Positions 9,312-17,383 of a DNA stretch of 64,000 bases are shown here, in pieces; positions within the stretch are counted from its first letter, which is position 1, and every line of letters starts with the position of its first letter. Both the position numbers and the translations under genes were made by a program. The DNA lies in the NCBI RefSeq assembly GCF_014397005.1, contig NZ_JACGWS010000002.1, positions 186,001-250,000 on the forward strand, written 5' to 3'. A model generated the notes under the pieces. The model had not been told where the DNA came from and did not search any database. It worked only from the letters and a program-made list of their open reading frames with translations. The DNA is from Kordia aestuariivivens (GTDB taxonomy: Bacteria; Bacteroidota; Bacteroidia; Flavobacteriales; Flavobacteriaceae).

Positions 9312-10913
9312 ATGGCAAAGACAACTCCGTACGCAAAAAGTTCTTGGGACACGTTACATAATAATGGACCTTTTCCATTGAAAACATTGTATGTAACCGA
9401 ATTGGCAGGTTCAGCAAATATGTTTTCTAAATACGATCGATATAATGATGCTGCACTAGAAATTCAACGATTAATTCGAGAAGCAGCTGACAGAAACGAA
9501 GGTTTTAGACCGTATGGTTCTAGTTGGTCGTTATCGCATATTGCGCATCAAAAAGATAATATGCATTACAATGGATTTATGAGTATTCATATTCCAATTC
9601 CACCAGCATTGACACATGAAAACTCAAGCTATGCCAACGAAAACCTGTTCTTTTTTGAATGTGGAAATACCATTAAGCGAATTTCAGAAGTATTAGGTTC
9701 GCACGGAAAATCCTTAAAAACAAGTGGCGCAAGTAACGGACAAACCATCGCTGGTTGTATCTCTACAGGTGTGCATGGTTCGGCGTTAAATGTTGGGTCT
9801 GTGCAAGATTATGTAGTAGGAATCAATTTGATTGTGGGCGACAAACCAACCGATATTGTCTATTTAGAACGACACACAAAACCTGCGCTGAATGATGATT
9901 TTGCGAAAAAGATCCACGCAACTGTGATCAGAAATGATCATTTGTTTAATGCTGCTTTGGTAGGATTGGGCGCGTTTGGATTTATTCACGGTGTTGTGAT
10001 TGAAGCGGAAGATCGTTTTCTATTAAAAAGATATGTCAAAAAAATAAAGAAAGAAACTGCGTTAGCATTAGCAGATACGATGGATTTTGAGAATTCTACC
10101 TTCAAGATTGATGGTGAAGTTGACGAAAACGGCAAGCCATTGCGTCCGTATCACTACAAAGTATTCATCAATCCGTATACAAATGAAGACGAATATGTAA
10201 TTGAAATTATGTATAAAAAACCATACGCAATTCCGTATCCTGATCCGTTTCCAGTGATCAAAACATCACTCTATAAAGATTTAATTTATTTGCTCATTAA
10301 ACTATCAGAGAAGTTTCCGAAAAGCATTCCGTGGTTCATCAAGCAATTGCGAAAAACCATTCTTCCCGAAGTGAATGAAGAAACTTTAGGAACGCTATAT
10401 GAAACCTTTTGGGACGCACCTTATCAAGGTCCAGCGTTTGCTTGTTCAGTAGGAATTCATCACAAAGATTCATCCAAAGCCTATAAAGTGTTGGAAAAAA
10501 TGACACAAGATGAAGGACCAATTCCAGGGATTTTTGCCATGCGATTTGTCAAGCAAACCGAAGCAACTTTAGGATTTACAAAGTTTCCAATTACCTGTAT
10601 GTTAGAGATTGATGGTGTTTTATGGGAAAAGTCTAGGAAAATCATGAGTTTGACCGAATATTCCAGACGCATGATAGAGGTATTACAGGAAAACAACATT
10701 CCGTTTACAATTCATTGGGGGAAAAATTCTGATTGGAAGTTTCCAAACCTTGCCACGCACATGTTTGGAGATAAAGTAACCGAATGGAAAAAGTATCGTA
10801 ACGGACTATTATCGACAGAGATGCAACAAGTATTTTCAAATGGTTTTCTAGAAGATGTAAACCTGAATACACCAAACGATACCAACGATGATGACTTGAT
10901 TGTGTCATTATAA
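9312..10913 (+). CDS. FAD-linked oxidase, VAO/PCMH superfamily (aldonolactone oxidase-like)
   Basis: A 533-residue protein without a signal peptide. The FAD-binding PCMH domain occupies about residues 25-235, with RPYGSSWSLSHI (residues 67-77) and SGASNGQTIAGCISTGVHGS (138-157), the loops that hold the FAD pyrophosphate and isoalloxazine. The C-terminal half resembles the ALO/gulonolactone oxidase substrate domain and ends with IHWGKNSDW. Members oxidise sugar lactones or sterol-like alcohols, usually passing electrons to O2 and making H2O2; the substrate here is unknown. It sits between a lipoprotein gene and a NUC1 nuclease gene, an unexpected place for a metabolic oxidase. Confidence 0.85.
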   Translation: MAKTTPYAKSSWDTLHNNGPFPLKTLYVTELAGSANMFSKYDRYNDAALEIQRLIREAADRNEGFRPYGSSWSLSHIAHQKDNMHYNGFMSIHIPIPPALTHENSSYANENLFFFECGNTIKRISEVLGSHGKSLKTSGASNGQTIAGCISTGVHGSALNVGSVQDYVVGINLIVGDKPTDIVYLERHTKPALNDDFAKKIHATVIRNDHLFNAALVGLGAFGFIHGVVIEAEDRFLLKRYVKKIKKETALALADTMDFENSTFKIDGEVDENGKPLRPYHYKVFINPYTNEDEYVIEIMYKKPYAIPYPDPFPVIKTSLYKDLIYLLIKLSEKFPKSIPWFIKQLRKTILPEVNEETLGTLYETFWDAPYQGPAFACSVGIHHKDSSKAYKVLEKMTQDEGPIPGIFAMRFVKQTEATLGFTKFPITCMLEIDGVLWEKSRKIMSLTEYSRRMIEVLQENNIPFTIHWGKNSDWKFPNLATHMFGDKVTEWKKYRNGLLSTEMQQVFSNGFLEDVNLNTPNDTNDDDLIVSL

Positions 10914-10987
10914 TCGTTAAATGTTTCGCAAGGAAGTTGTAAAACAATATATAATTTGATAATTTTAAGAAGTTAACAAGTACTGAA

Positions 10988-11926
10988 TTGAGTTACGTAC
11001 ATCATTTTTTTGAATCACATCCTGTGCATACACCAAGTATTCACCCGGAAGAAGTAGCCAAATTTAACGCTGCGGGATTGGAGTTGTCAGATTATTATTT
11101 GGCATATCAAAATTACAGTGTATTGCAAAATCCGTTTCGAAAATTCCCTTATTATTCGGCGGTTAATGTAGATGGAACATGTTTCCATAAACTAAAAAGA
11201 GATACAATTTTTGAAGGAAGCGAACGCTGGGAAAAAGACGCACGTATTCCTGAAGAAACACAATGGGGAAAAGCATTGTATGATGCCGAAAAGTATGACT
11301 TTGACAAAGGTCACATGGCAAAACGAGAAGATGTACAATGGGGAACAGATGTTGAAGCAGCAAGACTGGCAGCAAAATCAACATTCTACTACACCAATGC
11401 AATTCCGCAAGTAAGTAAACTAAATAGAGGTGTTTGGAAAAGCATCGAGAATTATATTTTGCATCATGAAGCTGTAAAAGACAGTATGAAAATTTGTTTG
11501 TTCAGCGGTCCGGCTTTTAGAGAAGACGATCCTGAATTTTTAAAAACGGTCAATGATGAAAAAGTACGATTGCCGTATCTTTTTTGGAAAGTTGTGTATT
11601 ATGTACATAACAATGAATTGCACAGAGCAGGTTTTTTAACAAGTCAAAAACGCTTGATGCAAAAAAAACGAATTGTAAAACCCGTAAGCCGATCAGAAGG
11701 TGCACGATCAACACAATTCAATTCGTTTAAAGATGCAGAAACCTATCAGGTAAATGTATCATTCATTGAACAAATCAGTCAGTTGACATTTGAAGCTGCC
11801 GCAGAAACGTTTCAAAGTGATGCTCCTGAAAAAATTATTCTTTCGCGTGTCAACGTTCGCAATAGTAGCGGAAATGAAAGCGTAAACATGGAAGAAATTG
11901 TAAAAAATATGAACTTAAAATTATAA
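10988..11926 (+). CDS. DNA/RNA non-specific endonuclease (NUC1/EndoG-like, beta-beta-alpha metal)
   Basis: A 312-residue protein. Residues 104-115 hold DFDKGHMAKRED, the DRGHxxxR motif of the NUC1 family with catalytic His109 (Arg replaced by Lys107). Residues 135-155 hold YTNAIPQ...LNRGVWKSIE, with the metal-binding Asn146. It should cut single- and double-stranded DNA and RNA using Mg2+. There is no signal peptide, so it would act inside the cell unless exported another way. The start is a TTG at 10988: no ATG occurs in frame before residue 110, and an in-frame stop lies upstream at 10952. No inhibitor of the NuiA type is visible next to it. The CHAT gene follows within a few bases. Confidence 0.85.
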   Translation: MSYVHHFFESHPVHTPSIHPEEVAKFNAAGLELSDYYLAYQNYSVLQNPFRKFPYYSAVNVDGTCFHKLKRDTIFEGSERWEKDARIPEETQWGKALYDAEKYDFDKGHMAKREDVQWGTDVEAARLAAKSTFYYTNAIPQVSKLNRGVWKSIENYILHHEAVKDSMKICLFSGPAFREDDPEFLKTVNDEKVRLPYLFWKVVYYVHNNELHRAGFLTSQKRLMQKKRIVKPVSRSEGARSTQFNSFKDAETYQVNVSFIEQISQLTFEAAAETFQSDAPEKIILSRVNVRNSSGNESVNMEEIVKNMNLKL

Positions 11927-11939
11927 CACCATTTCAGAT

Positions 11940-12905
11940 ATAGTTAAAATATTATTCATAAAAGCAAATCCCGTCGATAGTGATGCACTCCGATTAGACG
12001 TGGAAGAAAACGCTATTCGTGAAGTTTTAGGCGGAAGTGATAAAAAAGAATTGTTTGTTTTTGAATCAAGAGGCGCAGTGACAAAAGATCTTTTGATTGA
12101 TCATTTACTGAAAATTAAACCGAATATTTTGCACATTTCCGGACACGGAAATTCAGATGAACAATTGCTATTAGAAGATGTAGAAGGTTACAAAGAAGAA
12201 GTTTCCATTCAAAAACTATCCGACTTGTTATCTGGCTTTTTAGATCATATCGATTGTGTGTTTCTCAACACATGTCACAGCTTGTCAGGTATTGATAGTT
12301 TTAATAAAAACATTCCGTATATCATCGGAATGAATAAAGAAATTCCAGATGATGTTGCAATCGATTTCTCGAAGAATTTTTACAATGTATTGTTTAATGG
12401 ACGCGACATAAAAGATGCGTTTAAAATAGCATTAGCAACGATTGCATTGACTGAAACAGGCGACGAATACATTCCAAAACTTATTGTCAATAAAGAAGCC
12501 GTTGCAGCAGATAAAGAAAGACAAGCCGGAGAAGCCGAAGACGAAATTGACGAATTGGCAAGTACGATTATTTCAGAAGAGGAAATTATAGTTGCGAAAA
12601 GCGGCTATGAAAAAAGTGTTAGTTTTTATTATAAATTAATATACGCAGCTATCGGAATTAGTGTTGTATTGGTTGTTTTTCTGTTTGTACAAAACGATCA
12701 AGATGTGCTCGCTTCCTTAACAGGTTTTATTCCAAGTGCATTTAGCAGCTATCCTTTTTTAGAAATCCAGAAAAAGAAAAACAGACTTACACTCATTAAG
12801 TTATTTGAATTGAAAAGAAATCGTTTAATGAATGCTTTATCGAGACTTTCAGACAGCGAACGAAGAGAATTGAATGATGAATTTATGAGATTAATTATTA
12901 TTTAA
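11940..12905 (+). CDS. membrane-anchored CHAT-domain caspase-like protease
   Basis: The CHAT domain has both catalytic residues: His in HISGHGN (residue 49 counted from the GTG at 12000) and Cys in LNTCHS (residue 92). A linker is followed by one membrane helix (~211-231) and a basic, helical C-terminal tail (~255-301). The first normal start codon is the GTG at 12000. However, the frame continues upstream from 11919 and encodes VKILFIKANPVDSDALRLD, the conserved first strand of CHAT proteins, with no ATG, GTG or TTG. I therefore place the start at ATA 11940 (ATT 11931 is the other option), which adds 20 residues. CHAT proteases cleave partner proteins in several prokaryotic immune systems. 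This gene lies directly after the NUC1 nuclease. Confidence 0.75.
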   Translation: MVKILFIKANPVDSDALRLDVEENAIREVLGGSDKKELFVFESRGAVTKDLLIDHLLKIKPNILHISGHGNSDEQLLLEDVEGYKEEVSIQKLSDLLSGFLDHIDCVFLNTCHSLSGIDSFNKNIPYIIGMNKEIPDDVAIDFSKNFYNVLFNGRDIKDAFKIALATIALTETGDEYIPKLIVNKEAVAADKERQAGEAEDEIDELASTIISEEEIIVAKSGYEKSVSFYYKLIYAAIGISVVLVVFLFVQNDQDVLASLTGFIPSAFSSYPFLEIQKKKNRLTLIKLFELKRNRLMNALSRLSDSERRELNDEFMRLIII

Positions 12906-12919
12906 AAAACACAACTCGA

Positions 12920-13981
12920 ATGAGTCCAATAAAGCCACAAAAAACCATAGAAGCAACGATCGCTGAAGTTCAAAAGAGAGACAAGCGATACAATTACATC
13001 ACTTTGATTGTTTCTATGGTGGTGATTGCTTTGATTTCTTCGTTAATTATTTATTCGCAGCACGAAAAGAATAAAGCGAATGAAGAAGTGATTCAACAGT
13101 ATAAAATGGAATTGATTGAAAATGTGCGTCTTAGAGAGCAAGATTCGTTACGAACCGATTCCATTACAAGGTTGGTTACAACACTTCGTAAAGAATTAGC
13201 GATTATTGAACGAGACTTGAATGACAATAATACACCAAGAAATGACAGAGCTACTGCGTTGGCAAATGTGAATTTAGCACAAGATAAATTAAACCGAATT
13301 ACCAATAACATCAGCGACAATACAATTGTTCGGTATTACAAGCGCAAAGCTGACGGTTCTATAATTGAACGCTTGATTCAATCCATGAAAGATCCTAGCT
13401 TTCGCTTAAACATAAAACAAGTAGCAAATGATGATGGAAGACAAAAAGTAAATACCATTCACTATGGTAAAAATGTCGATAAAAAAGAAGTTTACTATTT
13501 GGTAAAACGATTGTTGGATATTGGCATAAAAATTAAAAATGTTTCACTATTTAAAGAAGCTGACGGCTACGCAGGGAAAGATGGAAGTATCGAAATTGGC
13601 TATGAAAGTACGGATAAAGTTGCCATTGTTACACAAAATGAAATTGTTAAATACAATGTGAAAAATGAAAGGGTAAATTATTACGTACGTTTCTATTCAT
13701 ACAACCCGAATGAAACGACAAAAAAGATCTTAGCAAGATACATTCAACGCGCAAATTACAAACTAAAGATATATCCAAATTGGAAAGAAAAGCCTAGTTT
13801 CTTTGCCAAGGTTCCAACCATTTTTTATTACAATAGCAGCAGTAAAGCTAAGGCAGTAGCATTAAAAAAGGAATTGGACGGAAAAGTGAGAGGTCTTACT
13901 TTTAAGATAGCACGTGGAAACGGTTATGGAATTAGTAAGGAAGAGCAGAAGAATACGCTTGTGGTTCATTATATGCAATGA
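12920..13981 (+). CDS. membrane-anchored coiled-coil protein of the CHAT operon
   Basis: A 353-residue protein with a short cytoplasmic N-terminus, one membrane helix (~27-46) and a coiled coil (~50-120, Gln/Lys/Glu-rich). Two globular segments of similar pattern follow (around HYGKNVDKKEVYYLVKRLL and IFYYNSSSKAKAVALKKEL), which recall LytR C-terminal or SPOR-like alpha/beta modules; that assignment is tentative. It starts 14 bp after the CHAT gene. Both proteins carry a single membrane helix, so they could form a membrane complex in which this one is a sensor, scaffold or protease substrate. Its function is not known. Confidence 0.7.
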   Translation: MSPIKPQKTIEATIAEVQKRDKRYNYITLIVSMVVIALISSLIIYSQHEKNKANEEVIQQYKMELIENVRLREQDSLRTDSITRLVTTLRKELAIIERDLNDNNTPRNDRATALANVNLAQDKLNRITNNISDNTIVRYYKRKADGSIIERLIQSMKDPSFRLNIKQVANDDGRQKVNTIHYGKNVDKKEVYYLVKRLLDIGIKIKNVSLFKEADGYAGKDGSIEIGYESTDKVAIVTQNEIVKYNVKNERVNYYVRFYSYNPNETTKKILARYIQRANYKLKIYPNWKEKPSFFAKVPTIFYYNSSSKAKAVALKKELDGKVRGLTFKIARGNGYGISKEEQKNTLVVHYMQ

Positions 13982-14000
13982 AATAAGATTTAATACTTTT

Positions 14001-14654
14001 TTAAAGTTTTTTATAGGTATATGTTTTAGATTGAAAATGAGGAGATTTAATTGATTTTAATATTCCGTTTCTGAAAGAAAATGTATAGTTTTCTTTTTTA
14101 GATATCGTTTTAGGTTTGCTATTTATGCTGATTGAAATGCTATTGGAACTTATCTCAACAGCTCTATTTTCAGTATGATTTCCTTCATTTGTTGTATATT
14201 CAATTTGAATCATAGCGGATTCATTTTCATTATGAATACTGAGTTTATTTTCAAATGCTATAATTCCGTTTTTATCTGTTTTTTTAGTTTGTTTATTTCC
14301 AGCAAACGAATACGTAACTTCAAATCCAATAATAGGCTTTCTAAAATTATTTTTTACATCAATTAAAACGATGCTTCGAGATGCATCAGTAACTTTTTCA
14401 GTATAAGTTGTTGCACTTTCAAGCTGTGAATACTGATTATGGAGTATAAGAATATCATTTTTCAATTCCCATTTACCTTTAATATCACGCCATGTCCAAC
14501 AGCTATCTCCACGTGATAAATATTTATAAGTTCCATCAAATTTTAATTCTAAAGTATCAAACGATGTCTTACTATCAATTCTATACGTTCCAATAATATT
14601 AGTTGTAGTTATATTAAAAATAAAAAATAAACAGAGTACAGATAGTATTTTCAT
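14001..14654 (-). CDS. exported hypothetical protein (lipocalin-like N-terminus)
   Basis: A 217-residue protein with a signal peptide (MKILSVLCLFFIFNITT). The segment GTYRIDSKTSFDTLELKFDGTYKY...WTWRDIKGKWELKNDILIL resembles the short beta-barrel start of lipocalin-like or DUF-type Bacteroidota proteins. The C-terminal part is a Ser/Asn/Lys-rich beta domain. It converges with the CHAT operon (19 bp between stops). Function unknown. Confidence 0.65.
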   Translation of the reverse strand: MKILSVLCLFFIFNITTTNIIGTYRIDSKTSFDTLELKFDGTYKYLSRGDSCWTWRDIKGKWELKNDILILHNQYSQLESATTYTEKVTDASRSIVLIDVKNNFRKPIIGFEVTYSFAGNKQTKKTDKNGIIAFENKLSIHNENESAMIQIEYTTNEGNHTENRAVEISSNSISISINSKPKTISKKENYTFSFRNGILKSIKSPHFQSKTYTYKKL

Positions 14655-14730
14655 TTTTTGACTTTGGTATAAAATGTTTTTTTAACGAATAAATAATACA
14701 GCCGTGTTCGTCATTTTAAGTTATTAAACG

Positions 14731-15051
14731 TCATGCGTCATTAACAACATAATCTAATAGAATTTCCGCAAGTTCTTTGTCGGTTAGCTTCTTGTTTTTT
14801 TTAGAATCTTCTATAAAATCAAGAAAATAGTAGAAGTCTATGAGATTGTAGTATTTGATATTTTCGACTTCATATTCTTGCAAACCTTCTGTTTTTTCAA
14901 TTTCAAAAAAAGCTAAGTTATTTTCAATATTGAATGGTTTTTGCATGTATATTTCAATAACCTCAGATTCAGTGTTTAATGAATAGGTTTTGAAAAATTC
15001 CTTTTGATTTCCATCGAATCTAAAATAATTGATCAATTCCGTAAGTGTCAT
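14731..15051 (-). CDS. hypothetical acidic protein
   Basis: A 106-residue soluble acidic protein rich in Glu, Asp and aromatic residues (YYNLIDFYYFLDFIED). No motif is recognised. It lies between the exported protein gene and the YdeI-family gene on the same strand. Such small acidic proteins can be immunity or regulatory proteins, but nothing here shows that. Confidence 0.55.
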   Translation of the reverse strand: MTLTELINYFRFDGNQKEFFKTYSLNTESEVIEIYMQKPFNIENNLAFFEIEKTEGLQEYEVENIKYYNLIDFYYFLDFIEDSKKNKKLTDKELAEILLDYVVNDA

Positions 15052-15084
15052 ATTTATGCTTGTTGACTAATAATTTTTTAGTGA

Positions 15085-15660
15085 CTACCAAGTATCTCTA
15101 CTCTTTATATTTTCAGCACACAACCGAATGATTTCCGTAATTCGCTTCTCGCGCGTTGCTTCTCGTTTTGCTTGATTGAGCCAATACAAATAACTTTTTC
15201 GGTATGACGGACTAAAATTTTGATAGTTTTCATACGCTATTGGATGGTTGTCAAACGCTTCTTGCAAAGCTTTTGGGATAATTAAATTTTCAACATCATC
15301 CAACGCTGTCCACGAACCATTTTTGATGGCTTCAATCATTTTCAAAGAACCACTTTCGTGCATTTTATTCTCAGCAATCAATTCTACAATGTAGGTTTTG
15401 TTGAGTTTGCTCCATACACTTTTTGGGTTGCGTTGACAGAAATATTGACGTCTGCGTTCGTCATCTAGTTTTTTGACGGTGCTATCAATCCAACCGAAAC
15501 ACAAAGCTTCTTTTACGGCTTCTTCCCAGCGCATACTTTCTTTAGCGCTGCTTACTTTATAAAAGATGAGGTAGACACCTTTAGACGTGTGATGATTTTC
15601 TTCCAACCATACACGCCATTCCGTAGCATTTTTAAAGTATAATTCTTCGCGTTCTTGCAT
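15085..15660 (-). CDS. YdeI/OmpD-associated (OmdA) family protein
   Basis: A 191-residue protein matching the YdeI/OmdA family: FKNATEWRVWLEENH, GVYLIFYKVSS, the hallmark WEEAVKEALCFGWIDS, then YFCQRNPKSVWSKLNK, and the C-terminal YWLNQAKREATREKRITEII. Family members are linked to stress or bacteriocin protection in some bacteria, but the biochemical role is unsettled. The protein has no signal peptide and is probably cytoplasmic. Confidence 0.85.
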   Translation of the reverse strand: MQEREELYFKNATEWRVWLEENHHTSKGVYLIFYKVSSAKESMRWEEAVKEALCFGWIDSTVKKLDDERRRQYFCQRNPKSVWSKLNKTYIVELIAENKMHESGSLKMIEAIKNGSWTALDDVENLIIPKALQEAFDNHPIAYENYQNFSPSYRKSYLYWLNQAKREATREKRITEIIRLCAENIKSRDTW

Positions 15661-15756
15661 AAATTAAAGTCAGTTTGACAAAACTTCTTATTGATAAAAT
15701 TTTGAAAATCTTGAAACTATCTTGAGTTATAAACTAACTAAGTAGTTTTTTATTTT

Positions 15757-15806
15757 AGTTCGTATCATTTCTATTTTAAATTAAAGAACTCATGAATCTT
15801 CGATTT
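15757..15806. repeat. ~50-bp palindromic insertion element, copy A
   Basis: It starts AGTTCGTATCATTTC and ends TCATGAATCTTCGATTT, with the self-complementary core TTTTAAATTAAA. It abuts copy 2 of the ~170-bp repeat. The same unit is found three times in 25171-25454. Confidence 0.7.
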
Positions 15807-15978
15807 CTTTTACTTTGCTCGCACAAAGAAAAGAAACAAAAGAAAGTGCGCTTTTTCCAGAGGTGTTTTTAGCTTTCTATTCTGAAAGCTAAAACCGCAA
15901 TTATTTTTCTAAATTTTCTCCAAGGCTTCAAAAATTTTTAACGAAAAATAATTACTACACTTCGGAAAAAGAAAAGCG
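15806..15978 (-). repeat. ~170-bp 3'-associated repeat, copy 2
   Basis: It matches 5075-5250 almost base for base from TTTGCTCGCACAAAG to the CGGAAAAAG end. It ends about 33 bp after the stop codon of the M28 peptidase gene (minus strand), the same position and orientation as the other two copies. Confidence 0.8.
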
Positions 15979-16011
15979 TCTCTCTATTTTGATATTTAAT
16001 ACACATTCGTA

Positions 16012-17349
16012 CTATCTAAAGGTTTTCGCAGGGAAAACAATTAAACTTTCATGACCATTTTCACCAACGGTAGCAATTCCGAAATAATAATTATCAATCA
16101 CAATTCCATTCAACGTAAATTCAGTTACATCGCCAACAAATCGAGAATGCTGCCATTGTGGAGCTGTGGTATCTCGCCAATAAATTTTATACCCAACTAT
16201 ATTTTTATCTTCTGATTTCTTCCAACGAAATTTAGCGCTTGGTTCTACAATTCCACCAATTTCTACATTTTGCGGCGGTAATGGCGACCAAGCCAAACTT
16301 GCCAAGTTGATAGCATTTACTGCGGTTAATTTCTTCGCATACGGGAAATTTACACCTTCAATTACGTCACCATATTTAATGCCGTTTTCTTCACGAATAT
16401 CTTGATGCTGGCGATTGTAATTTTCATGTGCTTCCATAATTCGGATGCCGGCAAAACCTAAATCGTTAAACGGTCTGTGATGTCCGCCACGTCCAAAACG
16501 GTCTAGTCTGTAAATCAGCATCGGGTTCATTTCAGGCATATAGGTTTTTACTTGTTTGTGCACATAACGCGCTAACTGTCGTGAAATTCCATCAACTTCA
16601 CCACCATAAAAACGACGCGATCTGCGTTGACGCTCAGTTTCGTTTGCAGGAACTGGTTCAGAGAAAATTCGGAACGAACGATTATCAATCACACCATCAA
16701 CACCTTCAATATTTCCGATCATGTCATTATTTAAAACACCAATAATGTCCCAACCTTTTTCTTTTGCATATTTCGCCAAACCTTGTCCGCCAAACAAACC
16801 TTGTTCTTCACCTGAAAGCCCAACGTAAATAATACTATTTTCAAATTTATATTTCGATAAAACTCTCGCTGCTTCAATCGTTCCTGCCATTCCAGAAGCA
16901 TTGTCGTTCGCGCCTGGCGCATCTGTGGTAAAATCCATGGTGTCGCTTGCGCGCGAATCAATATCGCCACTCATAATGATGTAGCGGTTTGGATATTTTG
17001 TTCCTTTCTGAATCGCAATCACATTTACAACCCAAGCGTCTTTTGGCACCCGACGATTTCCTTCTTTTGTTACAAAATCTTTCTGATAGAACACATCTAA
17101 ACAGTTATTACAATCCTTAGAAGTTTTGTCAAATTCGGCTTTAATCCAGCGTCTTGCAGCACCAATTCCACGCGTTTCCGAAATGGTATCACTAAATGTA
17201 TTTCGCGTTCCGAAATTTGCCAATGTTTTGATGTCATTTTCAATTCGATCAGCCGAAACAGCTTCTATAATATCGTACAAACGCGAATCGGTTTGTGATA
17301 GCGCAAAAGCAACTGAAAAGAGTAGGATTGTAGTGATAATTTTCTTCAT
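16012..17349 (-). CDS. exported M28-family zinc peptidase with C-terminal FN3-like domain
   Basis: A 445-residue protein starting with a signal peptide (MKKIITTILLFSVAFALSQ); the ATG at 17349 is chosen because the upstream extension only adds a non-signal stretch. M28 motifs follow: SGDIDSR (first metal-ligand position), GANDNASGMAG (bridging Asp), GEEQGLFGG (catalytic and ligand Glu) and NNDMIGN. The first ligand position is Asp where most M28 enzymes have His (GHxDS). The C-terminal ~90 residues (PPQNVEIGG...VGYKIYWRD) look like a fibronectin type III domain. It is likely a secreted aminopeptidase. The gene starts 34 bp after the stop of the PD40-DUF6265 gene. Confidence 0.85.
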   Translation of the reverse strand: MKKIITTILLFSVAFALSQTDSRLYDIIEAVSADRIENDIKTLANFGTRNTFSDTISETRGIGAARRWIKAEFDKTSKDCNNCLDVFYQKDFVTKEGNRRVPKDAWVVNVIAIQKGTKYPNRYIIMSGDIDSRASDTMDFTTDAPGANDNASGMAGTIEAARVLSKYKFENSIIYVGLSGEEQGLFGGQGLAKYAKEKGWDIIGVLNNDMIGNIEGVDGVIDNRSFRIFSEPVPANETERQRRSRRFYGGEVDGISRQLARYVHKQVKTYMPEMNPMLIYRLDRFGRGGHHRPFNDLGFAGIRIMEAHENYNRQHQDIREENGIKYGDVIEGVNFPYAKKLTAVNAINLASLAWSPLPPQNVEIGGIVEPSAKFRWKKSEDKNIVGYKIYWRDTTAPQWQHSRFVGDVTEFTLNGIVIDNYYFGIATVGENGHESLIVFPAKTFR

Positions 17350-17383
17350 GAGGATATGGTATGAGTTGTGGTTTTTGATTTGT

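Larger units (their letters stand above)
15661..16011. other. intergenic spacer made largely of repeats
   Basis: No gene is seen. The region from about 15757 to 15978 consists of one ~50-bp palindromic element followed directly by copy 2 of the ~170-bp repeat. Confidence 0.65.

Noticed and set aside
8952-13981. A known named defence system for the CHAT operon (for example a Craspase or gasdermin locus)
   Set aside because: There is no CRISPR effector, TPR-CHAT fusion or gasdermin-like protein. Only the CHAT core is shared, so no known system name is justified.
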